64,000 nucleotides of DNA, taken from assembly GCA_039933105.1 (NCBI GenBank), contig JBDTOT010000020.1:20309-84308 (forward strand), in the 5' to 3' direction. The notes beneath the pieces were generated by a model. It worked only from the letters and a program-made list of their open reading frames with translations, was not told where the DNA came from and made no database searches. Made by a program: the position numbers and the translations under genes. Shown here piece by piece: positions 34,606-43,210 of the stretch. Origin of the DNA: FEN-1219 sp039933105 (GTDB lineage: Bacteria > Pseudomonadota > Gammaproteobacteria > Steroidobacterales > Rariloculaceae). Positions within the stretch are counted from its first letter, which is position 1; each line of letters begins with the position of its first letter.

Positions 34606-35934
34606 ATGAATACAACAACAAGCTCCGCGTTAACCCGCTTCATTACCCGCATCGCTCCTGTAGAACCGCGCGAAGTCGGCGCGGTGGTCGCAGCGTTCTT
34701 CCTATTCTTTTTCATGTGGGCGGGCTACTTCTCGGTCCGCCCGGTACGCGAAACCGTGGGTACGTTGCTCGGCCGCCAGGCGGTCGCGGATTTGTGGCTG
34801 TACACGAGCGCCTTCTCGATCCTGATCATCCCGGTCTACGGCGCCGTGGTCGCGCGTTTCAAACGCAGCACGTTCCTGCCATGGACCTACGGCATCGTTG
34901 CGGTCGCGCTCGCGGGCGTGGGCCTGCTGCTCGATCCCGCGCAGTTCAATCCGGTGCTGGGCAAGTCGTTCTATGTCTTCATCAGCGTCGTGAATCTGTT
35001 CCTGCTGTCGATGTTCTGGAGTTTCTTGCTCGAGATCTTCGACAAAGCCCAGACGAAACGCTTGTTCGGCGTGATCGCGGCCGGCGGCAGCGCGGGCGCT
35101 CTGGCGGGGCCGCTGTTGTCGGACCTCACGGTAACGACCATCGGCGAAGCCGGCATCCTGTTCGTCGCCGCGGCGATGTTCGCGATGGCGATCGTATGCC
35201 AACGCATTCTTCTCAGCGGCTGGGCTCGCCAACCTGGCGCCGAGGCGGCCGACGATCGGCCGATCGGCGGCAACGTGTTCGCGGGCATCACGCTGATACT
35301 CAAGTCGCCGTACCTGCTTGGCATCGCGCTGTTCATCGTCGGCATCTCGGCGGTCAGCACCGTGCTCTACTTCGAGCAGCTGCGCATCGTGGCCGAGACG
35401 TTCGCTACGCCGAACGAACGCACGCGCGTTTTCGCGCGTATCGACTGGATCGTGCAGAGCCTTACGGTGCTGACACAGGTATTCCTCACCGGCCGCGTCG
35501 CGGCACGTTTCGGCGTCACGACGCTGCTTACGCTGGTGCCGATCCTCATGGTCGCGGCGTTCGCGGGCCTAGCCGGCTATACGACGTTCACCTTGTTCGC
35601 CGCCGTGTTCATCCTGCGCCGCGCCGGCGAATACGCGTTCGTGCGACCGGGTCGCGAAATGCTCTGGAGCCCGCTCGACAAGGAAACCAAGTACAAAGCC
35701 AAGAGCACGATCGACGTGCCGGTGTACCGTGGCGCCGACTACGTCGGCGGCCAGGTCACGGTCGCACTCACGAGCGTCGGCGTCTCGCCGAACGGCATGA
35801 TGGCGGTCGGCGCGGTAATCGCGGCGGCTTGGGCTGTCGTCGGTTGGTGGCTCGGGCGCAAGTTCGAGGGCGGCGCCACTCCGCAGAAGCGTGAGACCAG
35901 CGAAGTCGGAGTCGTCGCGCCGCAGCGCGGCTAG
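34606..35934 (+). CDS. MFS transporter, nucleotide-exchanger (Npt/Tlc)-like
   Basis: 442-residue polytopic inner-membrane protein with about 12 hydrophobic segments. The opening (FFLFFFMWAGYFSVRPVRE then TVGTLLGRQAVADLWLYTSA) and RRAGEYAFVRPGREMLWSPL followed by DKETKYKAKSTIDVPVYRG resemble proteins annotated as NTP/NDP exchange transporters. Those are known in intracellular bacteria, but looser relatives occur in free-living ones, so the substrate here is unknown. ATG 34606 was preferred to an in-frame start at 34564. Its TAG overlaps the stop of mshQ (CTAG). Confidence 0.7.
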   Translation: MNTTTSSALTRFITRIAPVEPREVGAVVAAFFLFFFMWAGYFSVRPVRETVGTLLGRQAVADLWLYTSAFSILIIPVYGAVVARFKRSTFLPWTYGIVAVALAGVGLLLDPAQFNPVLGKSFYVFISVVNLFLLSMFWSFLLEIFDKAQTKRLFGVIAAGGSAGALAGPLLSDLTVTTIGEAGILFVAAAMFAMAIVCQRILLSGWARQPGAEAADDRPIGGNVFAGITLILKSPYLLGIALFIVGISAVSTVLYFEQLRIVAETFATPNERTRVFARIDWIVQSLTVLTQVFLTGRVAARFGVTTLLTLVPILMVAAFAGLAGYTTFTLFAAVFILRRAGEYAFVRPGREMLWSPLDKETKYKAKSTIDVPVYRGADYVGGQVTVALTSVGVSPNGMMAVGAVIAAAWAVVGWWLGRKFEGGATPQKRETSEVGVVAPQRG

Positions 35935-38900
35935 TAGATCTCGCGCGTGTAGATCTGGCGCGTCTCGCCGCCGAAGATGCCGAACGTGGCCTGACCGGTC
36001 GGGTTCTCGTCGCCCGCGCTCGCGCTGTCCCAATCGTAGCGAAGCCATGTCGGCACAGTGCCGTTTATGCGCATGCTGCCCGAGTGACCAGCGCCGGGTG
36101 CAGCGAGGTGTAGATTGAAATCGCCCAGCGCAGGTGGTTCGTTGAAGCGCTGCGCACTCGGAGCCGCCGCGGCGCAGCCGTTGGTACTGGTGCCCGGCGA
36201 ACCACTGTCGCGCACACAAGTCTCGCCGGCATTCAGGTTCTTCGTGTACCCCGAAAAGGCGAGCGACACATTGGTTGTGCATGTATCGTCGGTGTTAACG
36301 ATGAACCCCGCATTGGTGCCGGCGTAGTATTCCGCGGACATCGTCACAGGCAAGTCAACGAGTTCCGAGCCGACGGCAGTGCGCACACGCACTCGCCCAT
36401 AGCGCACCGCAGCGCCGTTGTTGAACGGCACACCGCTGCCGGTGCCGAACACGACGGGATTGGCAGTCGCGGCGATACCATCGGCGTCGATGACGTTGAT
36501 GGACAGCGAAATATTTGCGTTAAAGGGATCCGCCGGCATGTTGCGCGCGAAGAGCAGTCCTGTGCCCGAGCCGAACGTCAACGTTCCGGCGCCGAGGCTG
36601 CTTGACGCTATCACCGGGTCCGTACCGGTAATGCCGCTCGCGTCGAGCGTGCCCGTCACCGCCGCGTAGGTCTTACCGGTCGTGCTCGCATTCGTAATCC
36701 GCCACCAATTGCCCGCGTAAAACGTCGTTGGACTGTTGCTCGCGTCTTCTGCAGTGACAGTGATTACTGGCACCGTGAGATAGCCGAACGTCTGACCCGT
36801 GTACGTGAAGCCTCCCGCGGAACACGCCGTTTGCAAGAGCGGCGTGTTGATCGCCACGGCGAAGTGATCGGGGACGAAACGCCCCACGTTGATAGAGCTC
36901 GATTGGATCGTGCGCTCTGCCAGCGTGGAGCCGTCCGAGCTATCGATGCTCGCGAAGGCGCTGTCGGAGAGCTGCATGGTGAAGGAGCCCACCTGATTGT
37001 AGGACGCAGCGTTCGACGAAAGTTGCCCGGACGCGTGCGTCGTATTGAGGGTCAACGCGCCGAACCCCGGCGTGCAAGGGGCGCTCGCACCGCACGCGGT
37101 CAGCGTCACGGTCGGGGCTCCAGCATAGTTCGTTGTAATCGAGCCGGCGCTCCCGATCGCGTCGCTGCGAACGGTGAAATTGCGCCCGGCTTTGTGCATC
37201 GCGGCGCCGCCAGTGAACGTCGTGTTGCCGAGTGCGCGTCCGGTGCCAGGCGTTTGCGCGTCGTTGTCGGTCACGCTGAAGTTCGCGAAGGAGCTGGGAC
37301 GAATCGCGAAGCTGTCGGTCGAACAGGCGGTCACCGTCGGCGACGCCGTCGGATACGTGACGCGAACCCGCACGTCCTGGTAGGAATCGAGGACTGCGGC
37401 GAAATTCACGGTCGACCGCCCGCTCGCAATGGCCGTCGAGGCGATCGTTTGCACCAGTGTGCTCGCAGTCGGGCAATTGTCGGCGCCGTAGCCGCCACCC
37501 GTGTTCGCGAGCAACTCGACTTTTACATTGTTGCTAAACGAATTCTGCTGCGCGCCGGCGCTGATCGCGACAACGTCGAGCGCGAACGCCGTGCCGGCAA
37601 CCTTCGTCTTGATGACCCCGACGATTGCGCCAGACGTCGGTGCAGTCGCCGATTCGAACGTATTGAAACCGCCGGGCGTCGGGATGGCGGATGGGATCTC
37701 GGCGACCGCATATTGGCCCGGCAAAGCGGCAGTAGTGACGGTTGCGCCGGAGATCGTCGTCGATGTTGCGGTGCGCGTGGGCGTTGGCGGTGGCGTGATC
37801 GTCCAAGTGGCCCCGCTGTAACGCGCGACGTTGAAGTTCAAGGCATTCGCGCCCGGATCGAGGTCCGCGGCAACGAAACCCAAAGTGAAGCTGTTGCCGG
37901 CAAGCGCGCTGAATACGGTCCCGGAACTCGCCATTGTCCAGTAGCGGTTGGCGCTCTTCGCCGTATCCAGCGTCGACGCGCTTAGATTCGGGTGTTCGCC
38001 TCCTGTTGACGACACGGTGATATTACCTGCTGTCGTAACCGTCGCGAGCGTCACGGCCACAGGCGCATACGCAACAAGCGTACCCGTCGCACTACCCACT
38101 TCGTAGTTACGCGTCTGCGCGCTCCCGCTTACCGCAAAGTTTTTCTGCAGGTTGCCGCTAACGAAGCAGGCGTTCACGGACCCATCGGCCGAGCATGTTC
38201 CGCCGCGCGCGACGCTGCCTCCAGCCGGTATCACCATGCTGAACGTGGCCGTGTCGATGAACCCGTTGGTGAGCGTGAGCCCGTTGCTCACGGTCGTGTT
38301 GATGGCGAGCGTCGCTTTGCGGTTCGCGAGCGCCGGGGCGGTCTTGTTGACGATCAGCTGATAGAAGGTAGTGGCGGCGGTGCCGCCAATAGTCGACGAG
38401 GCAGCCCCAAGCAGGGAGACTACGGTCGTCGTTTGCGCGAAGGCGCCGTTGTTCGTCCAGTTGCCGCCACCCGCGCCGTTGCCAGCGCCGACGCTGATGG
38501 CGAGTCCACCGTTGGGTGACAGCGTGTTCAGCGCGCTAATCGTGAGATCGTGCAGGACGTTTGTGGACGACCGCATGAGGGTCGCGTTCGCGGTCGATTG
38601 GTTCAGCACGAGATTCCAGACGTTGAGCACGCCGCCGGCGCCGTTCAGCATCGAAATCTGGTTGGGGCTGCCCGCGCCGCCACCCATCTGCAGTGTCCCG
38701 CCGGTGATGTTCTGCGTCGTCGAGCGGATGTCGACGTCGTCCGTCGTATTGTTGCCTTTCGCAGCGACGATCGTCCCGCCCGACCAGTTCAGCGTGGTCC
38801 CCGTCCCGAGCAGCAGCGAATAGACCGGCCCTGCGTCGATCGTCATGAGACTCAGGGTGCCGCCGGCCATCGTGAAGATTCCGGCCGACGTACCGCTCAC

Positions 38901-39755
38901 GCTGTTGATGCCACCGGTGACAGTCACGATGCCGCCGTCCATCTGGAACAAGCTCGACGCGAAGTCGCCGAGCACCAGACGAACGCTGTCCACGTTGCCG
39001 ATGTTCATGGTGCCGCTGCTGACGCGCAGGAAGCCGCCGTTGATGGTCACGTCGAAGGCCCCCGTCGTCACGGTCGCACTGCTGTTCAGCCAGAAGCCGC
39101 CGGTCGCAGGAATGGTCGCACCGCTGGCGGTCGTCCACGGCGTGATGCTCGTGGTGCTCGAGTGCTTGTACGTGCCGTTCGTGATTGTCAGGAACGGGCT
39201 CGGCACGGTGATCGCCGCCTGCATGTCGAGCACGTTGGCGTTCGTCGCACCCTGGTTGAGCGTAATCAGGTTGAACGTGTATGCACCGGCACCGCTCACA
39301 GCCTGGTTGCCGTTCCGATTGAACGTGACATTCGCAACGCGACTGCCACCGGGCGATAGATTCATAGAGCCGGCGTTCGTGATGTCCCCGCCCGCAGCCA
39401 GCGTGTGGGTCGCGGCCGTCGCGCCGAGCGAGATCGTCCCCGTCGCGGCGATCACGAGGTTGCCGGTCACCGTCAGCGCCCGCGCGGTGGCGTTGTTGCC
39501 GATCACGAGACCGCCATTGACCGTGAGACTGTTCAAAGCCGTCGAATTCGCGTCGAGCGTGGTGGTACCCGCGCTGATGACGACGTCATCGCCCGCGACC
39601 GGCACGCGGTTGCAATTGCCAACGCTCGTCCAGGTAGCCGCAAGGCTCCAACTACTCGAGCCGACGGACGTGCACGTCAGCGCGAATGCCGCCGGCGCAT
39701 AGCCCGCAGCGGATGCCAGCACGAGGAGGACTGCCCATAGCTTTCTAGATGCCAT
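35931..39755 (-). CDS. mshQ: MshQ-like large surface protein (DUF6701 C-terminus)
   Basis: 1274-residue exported protein at the end of the MSHA operon. Signal peptide (KLWAVLLVLASAAGYAPAAFA), then about 550 residues rich in Gly, Thr, Ser, Asn and Ala with short repeating beta strands, a linker, and a C-terminal DUF6701 region ending GQATFGIFGGETRQIYTREIY-like. MshQ is thought to be exposed at the surface or on the pilus; its role is poorly known. ATG 39755 is 5 bases after mshP; the frame stays open to 39962 but that stretch is antisense-like and lacks a signal. Size, composition and position all support the call. Confidence 0.87.
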   Translation of the reverse strand: MASRKLWAVLLVLASAAGYAPAAFALTCTSVGSSSWSLAATWTSVGNCNRVPVAGDDVVISAGTTTLDANSTALNSLTVNGGLVIGNNATARALTVTGNLVIAATGTISLGATAATHTLAAGGDITNAGSMNLSPGGSRVANVTFNRNGNQAVSGAGAYTFNLITLNQGATNANVLDMQAAITVPSPFLTITNGTYKHSSTTSITPWTTASGATIPATGGFWLNSSATVTTGAFDVTINGGFLRVSSGTMNIGNVDSVRLVLGDFASSLFQMDGGIVTVTGGINSVSGTSAGIFTMAGGTLSLMTIDAGPVYSLLLGTGTTLNWSGGTIVAAKGNNTTDDVDIRSTTQNITGGTLQMGGGAGSPNQISMLNGAGGVLNVWNLVLNQSTANATLMRSSTNVLHDLTISALNTLSPNGGLAISVGAGNGAGGGNWTNNGAFAQTTTVVSLLGAASSTIGGTAATTFYQLIVNKTAPALANRKATLAINTTVSNGLTLTNGFIDTATFSMVIPAGGSVARGGTCSADGSVNACFVSGNLQKNFAVSGSAQTRNYEVGSATGTLVAYAPVAVTLATVTTAGNITVSSTGGEHPNLSASTLDTAKSANRYWTMASSGTVFSALAGNSFTLGFVAADLDPGANALNFNVARYSGATWTITPPPTPTRTATSTTISGATVTTAALPGQYAVAEIPSAIPTPGGFNTFESATAPTSGAIVGVIKTKVAGTAFALDVVAISAGAQQNSFSNNVKVELLANTGGGYGADNCPTASTLVQTIASTAIASGRSTVNFAAVLDSYQDVRVRVTYPTASPTVTACSTDSFAIRPSSFANFSVTDNDAQTPGTGRALGNTTFTGGAAMHKAGRNFTVRSDAIGSAGSITTNYAGAPTVTLTACGASAPCTPGFGALTLNTTHASGQLSSNAASYNQVGSFTMQLSDSAFASIDSSDGSTLAERTIQSSSINVGRFVPDHFAVAINTPLLQTACSAGGFTYTGQTFGYLTVPVITVTAEDASNSPTTFYAGNWWRITNASTTGKTYAAVTGTLDASGITGTDPVIASSSLGAGTLTFGSGTGLLFARNMPADPFNANISLSINVIDADGIAATANPVVFGTGSGVPFNNGAAVRYGRVRVRTAVGSELVDLPVTMSAEYYAGTNAGFIVNTDDTCTTNVSLAFSGYTKNLNAGETCVRDSGSPGTSTNGCAAAAPSAQRFNEPPALGDFNLHLAAPGAGHSGSMRINGTVPTWLRYDWDSASAGDENPTGQATFGIFGGETRQIYTREIY

Positions 39756-39760
39756 GGACT

Positions 39761-40174
39761 CTAGCTCGCGTCCGTGATCTTCGACTGCAACCGGCGCGAC
39801 ACATAGTCGGGCCCACCGTATATGCCCCCGACTGCGCGAACGTCGAAGACGAACACGCGAATCGTGCTCGTGCCTTCGACATAGGAGGTCTGGGAGCACT
39901 GTACCGACACCGAGAAGCCGGCCGTGGCGCCCTCCGTCAGATTCAACGTCGAACTCCCGCACACGCCGGCGTTCAGCGCCCGGTACGCGGCCCAGGCGAC
40001 GCCCGACTTCGCCGCGTGAAATGCCTGTGCGCCGCGCAACTCCGCCGTCGTCGTCTGCTGTTGAACCACGTTCAAACGCACGGCGACGACGCCGAGACCC
40101 GCAAGCACGACGAGCAGGAAGATCGCCGATACCAGCGAAAACCCGCGTTGCATAACTATGCGCGTCGGTTTCAT
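39761..40174 (-). CDS. mshP: MSHA biogenesis protein MshP (minor pilin-like)
   Basis: 137-residue PilX/MshP-type minor pilin. The short leader ends QRG, followed by FSLVSAIFLLVVLAGLGVVAV, a type IV pilin N-helix lacking the usual Glu5, as is normal for this family. A globular tail with two Cys follows. ATG 40174 overlaps the mshO stop (ATGA); a second Met at 40153 would also give a normal leader. Inner-membrane inserted before assembly at the pilus tip. Confidence 0.88.
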   Translation of the reverse strand: MKPTRIVMQRGFSLVSAIFLLVVLAGLGVVAVRLNVVQQQTTTAELRGAQAFHAAKSGVAWAAYRALNAGVCGSSTLNLTEGATAGFSVSVQCSQTSYVEGTSTIRVFVFDVRAVGGIYGGPDYVSRRLQSKITDAS

Positions 40175-41034
40175 GGCACGTTATCCACGTGAACCTGCGA
40201 GAGCAGCGATACCGATTCGCCGTCCGCGCCGACGGCGATGCTGAGGGCGACTAGACCGCCACGCTCGGCGGTGCCCGGCGTGTACGTGAAAGTGCAACTC
40301 ACAATCTGATTCGCGATCAGGCTCGCGCGGGCGCCAGCAGCCAGCAGCTTGCCGTGGGTGTCGACGCTCGCCTGGCTCGACGCGATCGAATAGCTCTGGT
40401 AGCGCAACAACGTGCCCGCAACGCCATCGCACAGATAGGTCACTGGCCCGTCGAGCAGGAAGACGCGTTGTGTGGGTGACCCGTACGCGAACTTGAACGC
40501 GGGAGAAAGCGTCACGCGATCCTCACCGGTCGCTCCATCCGCCGCAACGCCGATCTGTGTGCCTGCCGGGGTAATCACGTTGGCGAGTTCGTACGCGTCC
40601 GCGCCCGGCACGCCGACGTTGTAGATGGCGAGGTAGTGACCCGTCGAGTTGAAGGGTTTTGTCACCTGCGTAAACGGGCCGAGCGCGTTGAACGAGCCAT
40701 CGGCGGCGGCAAAGTCGAGAATCTGCGCGGCCGTTCCGGGCGGCTGCGCGCGATACCGCGCGCCGTCGACGGTGCTCAGCATCTCGAGCGCCGTAACGCC
40801 CGCGGCAGTCGTCGTGCGAACACTGTTTGGCAACGCGCGACGAACGTCACGGGCGATTCTCTGCAGTGCGGAGTCGGCCGAATCCACAAGGCGAGCGCGG
40901 CGCGTTTGGTCAGTGAAGCCCTTAACCGAACCGCTGATGAACAGCGATACGAACGACACGACGATGGCCGAGATCACTAACGTGACCACGAGCTCGATCA
41001 GAGTGAAACCGGAGTGGTGGGTTGCGCGGCGCAT
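40171..41034 (-). CDS. mshO: MSHA biogenesis protein MshO (minor pilin)
   Basis: 287-residue prepilin. The class III signal MRRATHHSG is cut before FTLIELVVTLVISAIVVSFVS (Glu5 present), followed by a large globular domain with Cys in VTYLCDGVAG and VSCTFTYTPG. The size and the RLVDSADSALQRIARDVRRALPNS stretch after the helix are typical of MshO/PilW-like minor pilins. It lies between mshD and mshP. Confidence 0.9.
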   Translation of the reverse strand: MRRATHHSGFTLIELVVTLVISAIVVSFVSLFISGSVKGFTDQTRRARLVDSADSALQRIARDVRRALPNSVRTTTAAGVTALEMLSTVDGARYRAQPPGTAAQILDFAAADGSFNALGPFTQVTKPFNSTGHYLAIYNVGVPGADAYELANVITPAGTQIGVAADGATGEDRVTLSPAFKFAYGSPTQRVFLLDGPVTYLCDGVAGTLLRYQSYSIASSQASVDTHGKLLAAGARASLIANQIVSCTFTYTPGTAERGGLVALSIAVGADGESVSLLSQVHVDNVP

Positions 41035-41038
41035 GGGA

Positions 41039-41494
41039 TCAGAGCCGGGTCTTGTAGGCGCTGAGCGTCACGGTGACGTTCGACGCATAGGTCACGCGCA
41101 CGTCGACGCGCTTCGCGTCTGCGCCGGGGACGCTCGTTAGCGCCGTGCTCGGCATCACGGTGACGTTCACGGTGTATTGCGACAACGAGGCAATCGCGAC
41201 GCCGAACTGGTCGCGTGCACCGACGTCGACGAGCCCGTCGTAGTCGTCGACGTCGTCGAAATCGGCGCGATTGGCCTCACCGTCGACTCCATCGGGATCG
41301 TCGAACGACCTCAGCGTTATCTCCTCGAGATACGCCTCCGCGACCGAGACCGCCTGCGTCATCACCATCGCGTCGGCACTGCGGCCCACGCTTTGCGAAA
41401 GCACCCCGAGCACGCCGCCGATGGCGATCGCGATCACTACGATCGAGATGATGAGCTCGATCAGCGTAACGCCGCTTTGCCGGTGGTCCCTCAT
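41039..41494 (-). CDS. mshD: MSHA minor pilin MshD
   Basis: 151-residue prepilin: leader MRDHRQSG, then VTLIELIISIVVIAIAIGGVL (Glu5 present). The region AVSVAEAYLEEITLRSFDDPDG is characteristic of MshD/PilV-like minor pilins. The mature domain is acidic (FDDVDDYDGLVD) and lacks Cys. It is separated by 4 bases from mshO and one from mshC. Confidence 0.9.
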   Translation of the reverse strand: MRDHRQSGVTLIELIISIVVIAIAIGGVLGVLSQSVGRSADAMVMTQAVSVAEAYLEEITLRSFDDPDGVDGEANRADFDDVDDYDGLVDVGARDQFGVAIASLSQYTVNVTVMPSTALTSVPGADAKRVDVRVTYASNVTVTLSAYKTRL

Positions 41495-41495
41495 G

Positions 41496-41984
41496 TCAGG
41501 GCGCCTGCACGAAGCCGCTGTCGGCCACCACGGTCAGCGCGAACGGCCCGACGCTGATCGTCTGATCCGCGCCGAGGTCGGTGCGGCCGAGCGCGTCGAA
41601 CGTCATCGTGACAGCCGGCGCAGTGACGACGCCACCGGGGCTCGCGCCCGCGAGCAGCTGGCCGTCGGCGAGCTGCACGCCCGTGGGCCACGTGGCGTCC
41701 GCGGGATCGCAGCTGCCGCTCTGTACGGCTTGCTGGCGCGCCTGATAGCTGCCAGCGGCAATCGCCACGCGGACGGGGCAACCGCTCGCGACCGCGAGCT
41801 TCTGGGAATACTTGAGCGCCATGGCGAGCTCTTCGTAGTAGCCGCGCTGGAGGAATGCCGTGCTGTCGACAAATCGCGGCGCGGCGAAGGCGGCGAGAAC
41901 GCCAAGAATCACGAGCACGACTACGAGCTCTATCAGAGTGAAGCCCGTCTGCTCTTGCCCGTTTCGCATCGATCGCCCGCGCAT
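41496..41984 (-). CDS. mshC: MSHA minor pilin MshC
   Basis: 162-residue prepilin. The leader ends NGQEQTG before FTLIELVVVLVILGVLAAFAA (Glu5 present); LAMALKYSQKLAVASGCPVRV and a second Cys in GSCDPADA are typical of GspH/MshC. ATG 41984 has GAGG 5 bases upstream; a second Met five codons later is possible. It begins 18 bases after the hairpin that follows mshA. Confidence 0.9.
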   Translation of the reverse strand: MRGRSMRNGQEQTGFTLIELVVVLVILGVLAAFAAPRFVDSTAFLQRGYYEELAMALKYSQKLAVASGCPVRVAIAAGSYQARQQAVQSGSCDPADATWPTGVQLADGQLLAGASPGGVVTAPAVTMTFDALGRTDLGADQTISVGPFALTVVADSGFVQAP

Positions 41985-42002
41985 CGCATCCTCGTGAAGT
42001 GC

Positions 42003-42027
42003 AAAGGGCGCCCCGCGGGCGCCCTTT
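42003..42027 (-). terminator. perfect hairpin between mshA and mshC (partial terminator or mRNA stabiliser)
   Basis: AAAGGGCGCCC (42003-42013) and GGGCGCCCTTT (42017-42027) pair perfectly over 11 bp with a 3-base loop. It lies about 29 bases past the mshA stop. No U-run follows beyond the stem, so it is likely to attenuate or to protect mshA mRNA from 3' decay, giving more major pilin than minor pilins. Confidence 0.7.
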
Positions 42028-42055
42028 GGAAACTCGACCGGGGCAAAACGAACCG

Positions 42056-42508
42056 CTAGCAGCCGGTAGACGTCGTGGTAACCGTCGGCGCCGTGTTCGC
42101 GGCAGCCGCCGGCGTGTACGTCACGAGACAGTTCGCGATCGAAACGCCCGCCGGTGTCTGCTTGGTGAGCACCCTATTGGCGCCCACGGTCGTCGGGGCA
42201 AAGCCGGTGATGTCAGCGAGCGTGTCCTGGACCGTCGCGGCGTTCGGATAGCCGTTCGCCATCGTGATAACTTTGCCTTCCATCGTCACGGTCGTGGCCG
42301 CTGGGTTCCCCTGGGCGAGCCACAGCGCATGCGAGAGCGCTGCCCCCGACCGAACGCTGCCTCCGAGCGACTGGATCGCGGCAGTGCGCGCCTGCCCTTC
42401 GAGTGACGCGAAACGCGGCACTGCAAACGCGGCGAGGATCCCGAGAATCGTGATCACGACCACGAGCTCGATCAGCGTGAAACCGCCCTGAGTGGTCTTG
42501 CTGTTCAT
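42056..42508 (-). CDS. mshA: MSHA major pilin MshA
   Basis: 150-residue type IV prepilin forming the pilus shaft. The leader MNSKTTQGG is followed by FTLIELVVVITILGILAAFAV (Glu5 present), then the alpha-helical stalk PRFASLEGQARTAAIQSLGG. A C-terminal disulfide loop lies between Cys in VSIANCLVTYTP and the last residue Cys. ATG 42508 has AGAGGA 8 bases upstream; the open frame to 42571 is not leader-like. The strong ribosome site and the downstream hairpin fit high expression. Confidence 0.93.
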   Translation of the reverse strand: MNSKTTQGGFTLIELVVVITILGILAAFAVPRFASLEGQARTAAIQSLGGSVRSGAALSHALWLAQGNPAATTVTMEGKVITMANGYPNAATVQDTLADITGFAPTTVGANRVLTKQTPAGVSIANCLVTYTPAAAANTAPTVTTTSTGC

Positions 42509-42678
42509 CGAAATGTTCCTCTGAGGAGTTGGCCTAGGCACGGCACAGGCAAGAAAAAACACTAGAGTCAAACACTAATTAACAGAACGCTTTCGCGCTG
42601 TGATCGAACCGACAACGGCCTTGCCCTCCGCGTGACGGCCATCACAATTCGGCTGCTCGCTCGCGAGCTTGAGAATAC

Positions 42679-43200
42679 TCAATCGGGCCACGCAAACGGA
42701 TGCGCGGGTGTGAGCCGCAAGCCCCGGAAATTGTCGGCACCGGGCTCGAACGTTCCGTCGCCGTTGCGATCGTCGAACACGAATTCAGTCTTGAGCTCGA
42801 CACGCCCCGCCGGACCGCCCTGCCCGTCGAATCGCGTGTAGTGCCCGACGCGATACACCAGTCGATGCGTGTGCTCGTCGAAGTACCAGCTCGCAACCGG
42901 TAGGTAGTCTTCCGCTGGCCGCTCGAACGAGCCTACATAATTGGCCGGCACAACCAGCAGCAACGTCATCGGATTGCGGTCCGTAAGGCTTTGCAGAGAC
43001 GCGGCATCGCCGCGCGAAATCCGCTCGGCTGCTTCGAACAGCAGAGCCATCTGCAAATCGGCTCTGACCTGCACGAACGCAGCACGCTGGGCACGCCCGA
43101 TCAGAGGTAGCACGCGATCGAGCAATGCGCCCGCGATGATCCCGATCGCGATCACGACAACCATGAGCTCCACCAACGAAAACCCGCTCGATCTGCGCAT
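42679..43200 (-). CDS. MshB/MshF-like prepilin
   Basis: 173-residue prepilin: leader MRRSSG, then FSLVELMVVVIAIGIIAGALL (Glu5 present). The globular part has YLPVASWYFDEHTHRLVYRV, which resembles what I recall of MshF, while the N-terminus is that of a pilin such as MshB. It occupies the place of both mshF and mshB between mshG and mshA. Whether it replaces one or both is open. The 170-base gap to mshA holds no gene and probably contains the mshA leader. Confidence 0.75.
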   Translation of the reverse strand: MRRSSGFSLVELMVVVIAIGIIAGALLDRVLPLIGRAQRAAFVQVRADLQMALLFEAAERISRGDAASLQSLTDRNPMTLLLVVPANYVGSFERPAEDYLPVASWYFDEHTHRLVYRVGHYTRFDGQGGPAGRVELKTEFVFDDRNGDGTFEPGADNFRGLRLTPAHPFAWPD

Positions 43201-43210
43201 GCGCCTCTCG

